The notes under the pieces are model-generated. The model was not told the DNA's origin and made no database searches. It saw only the letters and a program-made list of their open reading frames with translations. Source: Salinibacillus aidingensis (GTDB taxonomy: Bacteria; Bacillota; Bacilli; Bacillales; Alkalibacillaceae). Taken from it: a DNA stretch of 64,000 nucleotides. The translations under genes were made by a program, and so were the position numbers. The stretch is taken from the NCBI RefSeq assembly GCF_039522525.1, contig NZ_BAAADO010000009.1, positions 1-64,000 of the forward strand, read 5' to 3'. This document shows, piece by piece, positions 59,217-64,000 of this stretch (position 1 is its first letter; every line of letters begins with the position of its first letter).

Positions 59217-60286
59217 GAGCACTGGCTTTGGGAATCGTCCTTTCTACGGTTGTATTGCTTACAGCAGGATGTGGAATCGAACGGCAAATTGTTGATGACA
59301 TTTCTCTTGTCACCGCTGTGGGTTATGATCCAGCAGAAGGAAATAAAATTCAGGGGACCATAGCGGTTCCAAATTTTCAGGCTGAAGGAACCGTGATGAC
59401 AGAGATATTTAGTGATACAGCCATGCTGATGCGCGAAAATTCGGCTAAGTTAAACACAGAAGCCAACCGCCCACTGGCTACAGGGAAACTCGAGGTTATT
59501 TTATTTAATCAGGAATTGGCGAAGGAGGGGATTCAAAAGCTGAAGGATGTTTTTGTACGTGATCCGAGTATCGGTTCCAGAGCCAGATTGGCCATAACAG
59601 AAGGCCCCACACAGGAGGTTTTAACTCGTCAATACTGGGATAATGATGCAGGTATGTACCTGTCTGATATGCTGGAGCAGAATATTGACAGAGGAACGAT
59701 TCCTGAAACGAATCTGCATCTTTTTGTGTATGCCCTGTATTCAAAGGGAGCAGATCCCTATTTACCTTATTTGTCTGTGGAGGACATGGTCAGTATTGAT
59801 GGCATTGCTTTATTGGATCATGACCGTTATGTTGGAAAAATCCCCTATGAGCAAACCTACACCTTCAATTCACTGGTTGGAGATTTTCAGAACGCTACCT
59901 TTCCCATTCATCGTGGGGATAAAAAAAGTGCAACGGTTAGTAATATAAGCTCGGATAGAACAATTCAATTTAAAGGGTCTGGGAAGAATATGGAATTAAT
60001 TATTGATGTGAAACAGAAAGGGATTCTCAGGGAGTATCGTGGAGGTAAGATTACGAAAAAAGTATTGAAAAATATAGAAGAAAGTATGGAAAAACAGATG
60101 AAGAAACAGGCGAAGGACATTCTTAAGAAACTGAAGGAACTGAATATAGATCCACTCGCCCTGGGTAATGAATACCACAGTGAACATAGGAACTTCAGCT
60201 GGAAAGAATGGGAGAAGATGTATCCGGAATTAAAATTTACCCCAAAGATAGATGTGAAGATTATGGAGTATGGAATTCGGAGGTAA
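59213..60286 (+). CDS. Spore germination receptor subunit C lipoprotein (GerAC)
   Basis: Lipoprotein of 357 residues with signal sequence and lipobox LLTAGC (Cys20), then the Ger(x)C fold (ERQIVDDISLVTAVGYDP start; GKLEVILFNQELAKEGI; ARLAITEG). It is anchored outside the spore inner membrane. Last gene of the receptor operon; its terminator is shared with the convergent aminopeptidase gene. Confidence 0.95.
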   Translation: MRALALGIVLSTVVLLTAGCGIERQIVDDISLVTAVGYDPAEGNKIQGTIAVPNFQAEGTVMTEIFSDTAMLMRENSAKLNTEANRPLATGKLEVILFNQELAKEGIQKLKDVFVRDPSIGSRARLAITEGPTQEVLTRQYWDNDAGMYLSDMLEQNIDRGTIPETNLHLFVYALYSKGADPYLPYLSVEDMVSIDGIALLDHDRYVGKIPYEQTYTFNSLVGDFQNATFPIHRGDKKSATVSNISSDRTIQFKGSGKNMELIIDVKQKGILREYRGGKITKKVLKNIEESMEKQMKKQAKDILKKLKELNIDPLALGNEYHSEHRNFSWKEWEKMYPELKFTPKIDVKIMEYGIRR

Positions 60287-60327
60287 ATAAAGACCACGCG
60301 TCCTTAATGTTGGACACGTGGTTTCTT
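60287..60327. terminator. Terminator between gerAC-like gene and ampS
   Basis: ACCACGCGTCC pairs with GGACACGTGGT, T-rich on the right. Confidence 0.8.
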
Positions 60328-60360
60328 TGTGGCTTGGGGCAGGATGGAGCTTATGATCTT

Positions 60361-61599
60361 TTACAGGTTAATCGCCCATGAACCTTGGTTCAGAATGGGC
60401 TCTTCTTTGCCATCTTTAGTGACACCGTAAACATCGAGCTTGTCTGATCCCATCATAAAGTCTACATGGACCAGGCTGTTGTTGACGCCGCTTTGATCGA
60501 GGGTGTCGTCATCCATGTTTGATCCACCTTTAATATTGGTAGGATAGGCCTTTCCAAATGCGAGGTGGCAGGATGCGTTTTCGTCATAAAGGGTGTTGAA
60601 GAAAATTAAGCCTGACTGGGAAATCGGTGATTCGTGCGGAACGAGAGCAACCTCCCCGAGTCTTTTCGCGCCTTCATCTGTTTCCAGCAGATGTTTCAGG
60701 GTTTCATAGCCCTCACCTGCAGAAAAATCAACGGCTTTGCCATCTTTAAATGTAATGGAGAAGTCGTCAATCACATTGCCACCATAATTGAGAGGCTTCG
60801 TATTGCGAACCGTTCCATTTACACCATATTTATGAGGCATGGTAAAGACTTCTTCAGACGGAATGTTGGCGTTGAAAATGGTTCCCTTTTCAGTCGGTGA
60901 TGCTCCGCCTTTCCAGACATGGCCTTCAGGTAAAGCAATTTCAAGATTGGTACCAGGTGCTTTGTAGACAAGCTTTTCGTATTGTTTTTCATTTAGATAA
61001 TCTCTGACTGATGCCAATGTCTGATTATGCTGGTTCCAGGCATCGATTGGGTCCTCCTGATCAGCCCGAGTAATCTTAAAGATTTGCTCCCACAGCTTTT
61101 CAACAGCGGTTTCTGGTGATTCACCAGGGAAGACCTTCTGCGCCCATGCCTGGCCGGGAACAGCTGCTACACACCAGGTTATGCGGTCGTTCATCGTATA
61201 GCTGCGGAAGTTTTGCATCGCATTTCCGGATGCTTTATTGGCAGCTGCAATACGGCTTGGGTCAATTCCTTTCAGTAAGTCAGGATTGGATGGTTTAATG
61301 GAAAGAACAGCGGCTCCATCCTCAGCATAGTAATCATACATGTCCACGCGCCATTGCGGAACAGTTTCAAGAGTTTCCATTGGTGCATGCTCAAATTTAA
61401 GCCGGGTGAGCGTTTCATCCGTCCAATTCATATGTATATCCTTTGCACCGATCTCATACGCTTTTTTCGCAACGACACGGACAAATTCGACCGCTTCCGT
61501 TGGGGCATTGACCATCAGTGCTTGATTTTTCTGAAGGTTTACCCCTTTACGCAGCACTAATTCTGCATATTTTTCCATATTTTTTTGAAAATCTGACAT
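60361..61599 (-). CDS. ampS: M29 family aminopeptidase
   Basis: Metallo-aminopeptidase of 412 residues (AmpS/aminopeptidase T type). Metal-site segments are LPEGHVWKGG, FNANIPSEEVFTMPHKYGVNG (Glu and His), LGEVALVPHESPISQSG, FFNTLYDENASCHLAFG and VDFMMGSDKLDV. It removes N-terminal residues from peptides in the cytoplasm. AAAAGGAGGATG precedes ATG 61599. Intact. Confidence 0.95.
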   Translation of the reverse strand: MSDFQKNMEKYAELVLRKGVNLQKNQALMVNAPTEAVEFVRVVAKKAYEIGAKDIHMNWTDETLTRLKFEHAPMETLETVPQWRVDMYDYYAEDGAAVLSIKPSNPDLLKGIDPSRIAAANKASGNAMQNFRSYTMNDRITWCVAAVPGQAWAQKVFPGESPETAVEKLWEQIFKITRADQEDPIDAWNQHNQTLASVRDYLNEKQYEKLVYKAPGTNLEIALPEGHVWKGGASPTEKGTIFNANIPSEEVFTMPHKYGVNGTVRNTKPLNYGGNVIDDFSITFKDGKAVDFSAGEGYETLKHLLETDEGAKRLGEVALVPHESPISQSGLIFFNTLYDENASCHLAFGKAYPTNIKGGSNMDDDTLDQSGVNNSLVHVDFMMGSDKLDVYGVTKDGKEEPILNQGSWAINL

Positions 61600-61711
61600 A
61601 TGTTCATCCTCCTTTTTAACTACTCTATTATTTCATACATTGAATTTTTGCACAAAGCCTGGGCGTGGCTTTTCCTGAATATCCATCATGACTGCATATT
61701 ATAATGGATAG

Positions 61712-61754
61712 AATACAAAAAAGATGCGACTCTATCGTTATGAGTCGCATCCTG
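61712..61754 (-). terminator. Intrinsic terminator of the ZIP transporter gene
   Basis: Minus strand GATGCGACTC pairs with GAGTCGCATC, then TTTTTT. The repeat copy D lies between the stop codon and this hairpin. Confidence 0.85.
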
Positions 61755-61763
61755 AGCTTTAAG

Positions 61764-61922
61764 TTATCACGTATTAACTGGCCGTAATACCCCCACTTCA
61801 AGTTTTGAGGGTAACCCAACAAGACAAAGTGGGGGATAAACGGCCAGTAAAAACCTGATAAGTTCAACTAACCATCCGTGGGGAATGGAGAAAACCCCCA
61901 CTGATGGAAGTTTCACTTTATA
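61764..61922 (-). repeat. Stop-codon-associated two-hairpin repeat, copy D
   Basis: Full copy of about 158 bp in minus orientation, beginning TATAAAGTGAAACTTCC at the stop codon of the ZIP gene and ending TTAATACGTGATAA. Both hairpins are present. Confidence 0.92.
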
Positions 61923-62730
61923 AGACTAACAGCAGACTGACAGCCATAACAGCCATTCCAGCGATTAATCCATATATGGAAAGGTGGGCTTCATCGTACT
62001 TTTTGGCAGCAGGCAAGAGTTCATCAAGAGAGATGAAAACCATAATTCCGGCAACGGCAGCAAAGATGATCCCGAACATCATATCATTTAAATAAGGCAT
62101 TAAAATTAGGTAAGCAGCGATGGCTCCCAAGGGTTCAGATAAACCTGACAGAAAGGATAACTTAAATGCCTTTTTCTTACTTCCTGTTGCGAAATAAACC
62201 GGAACGGAAACGGCAATGCCTTCAGGGATATTATGAATGGCAACCGCAATAGCAATCGCAATGCCTAAGCCGGGGTCCTGGAGTGCGGATGTGAATGTGG
62301 CGATCCCTTCAGGAAAGTTATGAATCGTAATGGCTAAGGCCGTAAAAGATCCCATTTTGAGTAAGGAAGATTGGTCATTTATGATTTTCGGTTCCTTTTT
62401 CATATCTTCTACTTTTCTTATTTCATGGGGATTTCCCTGCTGAGGAATAAATTTGTCAATCAACGCGATTAGAAGAATTCCCCCAAAAAAGCCTCCCACC
62501 GTGATCCAATTTCCTAACGTTTCCCCCTGGGCTTCAATCAATGCTTCCTGCGCTTTTACAAAAATTTCAACAAAGGAAACATAAATCATCACCCCTGCAG
62601 AGAAACCAAGGGCAAAGGATAAAAATTTAGTATTCGTGTCTGATGTAAAAAAAGCTAAGACACTTCCGATACCCGTAGACAGCCCAGCCATCAATGTCAA
62701 GCTGAGGGCTAGAAGGACATTCTCTGTCAT
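61918..62730 (-). CDS. ZIP family divalent metal transporter (ZupT-like)
   Basis: Membrane protein of 270 residues with eight helices. The metal-site helices are intact: TIHNFPEGIATFTSAL and AIHNIPEGIAVSVPVYFATG, with an acidic/Lys-rich loop before them. It imports Zn, Mn or Fe ions. GGGAG eight bases before ATG 62730 sets the start (62736 is too close). The divergent mntR and a DtxR-type dyad upstream suggest manganese-dependent control. Confidence 0.92.
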   Translation of the reverse strand: MTENVLLALSLTLMAGLSTGIGSVLAFFTSDTNTKFLSFALGFSAGVMIYVSFVEIFVKAQEALIEAQGETLGNWITVGGFFGGILLIALIDKFIPQQGNPHEIRKVEDMKKEPKIINDQSSLLKMGSFTALAITIHNFPEGIATFTSALQDPGLGIAIAIAVAIHNIPEGIAVSVPVYFATGSKKKAFKLSFLSGLSEPLGAIAAYLILMPYLNDMMFGIIFAAVAGIMVFISLDELLPAAKKYDEAHLSIYGLIAGMAVMAVSLLLVL

Positions 62731-62797
62731 ATGCATCTCTCCCTTACTGTCGGTGTTTTATTTTTACAGTTCGTCATATTAAATTTGTTAAACAAGT

Positions 62798-62813
62798 CTT
62801 TCCTTAGGGAAAC
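62798..62813. promoter_or_regulatory. Candidate MntR operator upstream of the ZIP gene
   Basis: CTTTCCTTAGGGAAAC is a near-perfect dyad resembling the MntR consensus (TTTGCCTTAAGGAAA). It lies 70 bases before the ZIP start. Confidence 0.5.
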
Positions 62814-63153
62814 TTCTAGCTAAAAAAATAATTCACAATGAATATATATGAATCAGGTTAGGTAATTGTGCGTAAAACTTTTACAGCTATAAAAAAGTTT
62901 CCTGAGACTAAAATATAGCAAGTTGCCAAAATTGTCAATCAAATAAATCGCTGGTATGGTTATATTAAAATTTCCAAATCTGATTAAGGTTATGCAATTC
63001 GGCCCTAAGCAGTTCATCGTTTTTCTTTGTTCATACTTGCTTATTTAGTTTATGCCGTATGGCCAAACCGCTCTCCCCACCTTTTCCCGGTTGTTATCAT
63101 GGTTGTTTTCATCTATAATTTAGGTAAAGGTATGATGTAAGGGGCTTTGTGAA
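62814..63153. other. Intergenic region between ZIP gene and mntR
   Basis: AT-rich. A weaker AAGTTTCCTGAGACTAAA stretch near 62895 partly resembles the dyad at 62798. Apart from likely promoters nothing else is seen. Confidence 0.4.
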
Positions 63154-63585
63154 ATGGGTGGAACGACTCCGAGTATGGAAGATTATATGGAACAGATTTA
63201 TTTATTGATACATAGAAAAGGATATGCCAGAGTATCTGAAATAGCGGAAAACTTATCCGTTCAGCCGTCATCGGTTACGAAAATGGTGCAAAAGCTCGGC
63301 GATGATGGCTATCTAGTTTATGAACGCTATCGAGGCTTGAATTTAACCTCCAAAGGGGAAAAGTTTGGTCATCTTCTTGTCTATCGCCATGATCTGCTGG
63401 AGGAATTTTTGGAAATCATTGGGGTACATAAGGATAAGATTTATGATGATGTAGAAGGGATTGAACATCATTTGAGCTGGGAAGCGATTGATAAGATTGC
63501 GAATCTGGTTCAGTACTTTAAAGATGACCATAGCAGAGTACAAGTTTTACAAGCCATTAATAATGAAAATGATTTGATGGATTAA
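63154..63585 (+). CDS. mntR: Manganese-responsive transcriptional regulator MntR
   Basis: DtxR-family regulator of 143 residues, close to B. subtilis MntR throughout: TTPSMEDYMEQIYLLI (Asp10 as D8), KGYARVSEIAENLSVQPSSV, KLTSKG-like LNLTSKGEKFG, YRHDLLEEFL (metal His) and DDVEGIEHHLSW (metal Glu/His). With Mn(II) it represses Mn uptake genes. It is divergent from the ZIP gene. A deleted repeat copy begins at its stop codon. Confidence 0.96.
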   Translation: MGGTTPSMEDYMEQIYLLIHRKGYARVSEIAENLSVQPSSVTKMVQKLGDDGYLVYERYRGLNLTSKGEKFGHLLVYRHDLLEEFLEIIGVHKDKIYDDVEGIEHHLSWEAIDKIANLVQYFKDDHSRVQVLQAINNENDLMD

Positions 63586-63588
63586 GTT

Positions 63589-63662
63589 TTAACACTTATT
63601 AACTGGCCGTAATAAGCCCACCTCAAGTTTTGGGGGTAACCCAACAAGACTACACTTTATAA
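63589..63662 (-). repeat. Stop-codon-associated repeat, copy E (internally deleted)
   Basis: Inverse orientation, 74 bp. Right end (TTATTAACTGGCCGTAAT), part of hairpin 2 (CCTCAAGTTTTGGGGGTAAC-CCAACAAGAC), then directly the left tip TACACTTTATA. The middle, with hairpin 1, is lost. It lies between the mntR stop codon and terminator. Confidence 0.85.
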
Positions 63663-63663
63663 A

Positions 63664-63703
63664 AAAAGCTTCTGGAAGGATTGTCTCCAGAAGCTTTTAT
63701 TGT
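63664..63703 (+). terminator. Intrinsic terminator of mntR
   Basis: AAAGCTTCTGGA pairs with TCCAGAAGCTTT, then TATTG. Confidence 0.85.
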
Positions 63704-63722
63704 AATAAAAAGGAGGAGATTC

Positions 63723-64000
63723 ATGATGACCATTACGTTTCAATCATTAGTTGCAGATAAGCAGGGGGATGAATTTTCTTTAACCGTTAAAAATCAGGCA
63801 ATCGAGGATCTGCCTGAGGGAGAAGTGCTTATCCGTGTGCATTATTCGGGGGTGAATTACAAGGATAGCCTGGCAGGTATACCTAATGGGAACATCATTC
63901 GAAACTATCCCATGGTGCCGGGGATTGACATGGCTGGTGTGGTTGAATCATCCATGGATTCCCGCTTTCAGAAAGGGGATGAAGTCATTGCCACCAGCTA
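63723..64000 (+). CDS. YhfP/AcuI-type quinone oxidoreductase, 5' part
   Basis: First 92 residues of a zinc-free medium-chain dehydrogenase; the window ends inside the gene. FQSLVADKQGDEFSLTVKN, VLIRVHYSGVNYKDSLAG and MVPGIDMAGVVESSMDSRF match the YhfP/acrylyl-CoA reductase group of NADPH oxidoreductases. AAGGAGGAG precedes ATG 63723. Confidence 0.88.
   Translation, partial: MMTITFQSLVADKQGDEFSLTVKNQAIEDLPEGEVLIRVHYSGVNYKDSLAGIPNGNIIRNYPMVPGIDMAGVVESSMDSRFQKGDEVIATS

Overview
This window is chromosomal DNA of an endospore-forming, low-GC Gram-positive bacterium of the family Bacillaceae. The evidence is a GerA-type germinant receptor operon, a YjcZ-type small protein, a Mistic homologue, Bacillus-like MntR, NsrR, SdhB and ThiMDE, and Firmicutes riboswitches. 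The abundance of Na+-coupled transporters (PutP, BASS, SSS) and the types of dispersed intergenic repeat point, by inference only, to a halotolerant or marine genus related to Virgibacillus, Oceanobacillus or Halobacillus. The first ~90 bases are the 3' part of a 5S rRNA, so an rRNA operon ends here. I found no transposase, prophage, CRISPR array or tRNA.

Layout. 0.4-4.2 kb: DUF3870 gene and a murein-peptide recycling operon (DUF819 transporter, ykfB, ykfC). 4.3-8.5 kb: DMT exporter, orphan Mistic, GNAT acetyltransferase, orphan amino-acid-binding lipoprotein, secreted NlpC/P60 hydrolase. 8.6-11.3 kb: proline uptake and oxidation, with a cre site upstream of putP. 11.4-13.6 kb: coiled-coil protein and a C45-type hydrolase. 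13.6-16.1 kb: TPP-riboswitch-controlled thiMDE. 16.2-20.2 kb: patatin-like protein, then a likely c-di-GMP-I riboswitch ahead of a WxL surface protein and its DUF916 partner. 20.2-25.3 kb: a sulfane-sulfur (cst-type) regulon. 25.7-29.6 kb: FetAB, a decayed CoA-disulfide-reductase rhodanese domain, NsrR and flavohaemoglobin. 29.7-33.1 kb: S-box-controlled FMN reductase and monooxygenase, then a BASS transporter. 33.2-38.9 kb: YjcZ peptide, a CcpA-linked DUF4212/SSS symporter pair, acyl-CoA ligase, zinc-ribbon peptide, sirtuin. 39-47.7 kb: PP-loop ATPase, PAS-GGDEF diguanylate cyclase, 7Fe ferredoxin, second C45 hydrolase, YitT protein, S-box-controlled methionine synthase. 48.1-53.9 kb: DUF112/TctA-like permease, the three mevalonate-to-IPP kinase/decarboxylase genes, and an orphan sdhB. 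54-56.5 kb: a third, divergent S-box with sfnG and an ATP-grasp gene. 56.6-60.3 kb: gerA-type ABC operon. 60.3-64 kb: M29 aminopeptidase, ZIP transporter, MntR, and the start of a YhfP-like oxidoreductase.

Common themes. Sulfur metabolism recurs: the cst-type operon handles reactive sulfur, and three S-boxes control methionine synthesis and organosulfur scavenging. A diguanylate cyclase with an intact I-site and a GEMM-type riboswitch suggest c-di-GMP control of surface adhesion. The most unusual feature is a ~155-bp two-hairpin dispersed repeat. Three full copies and one deleted copy lie at the stop codons of cstR, mvaD, the ZIP gene and mntR, and a scrambled remnant lies near 37.85 kb. One copy encodes the last residues and stop codon of mevalonate diphosphate decarboxylase.
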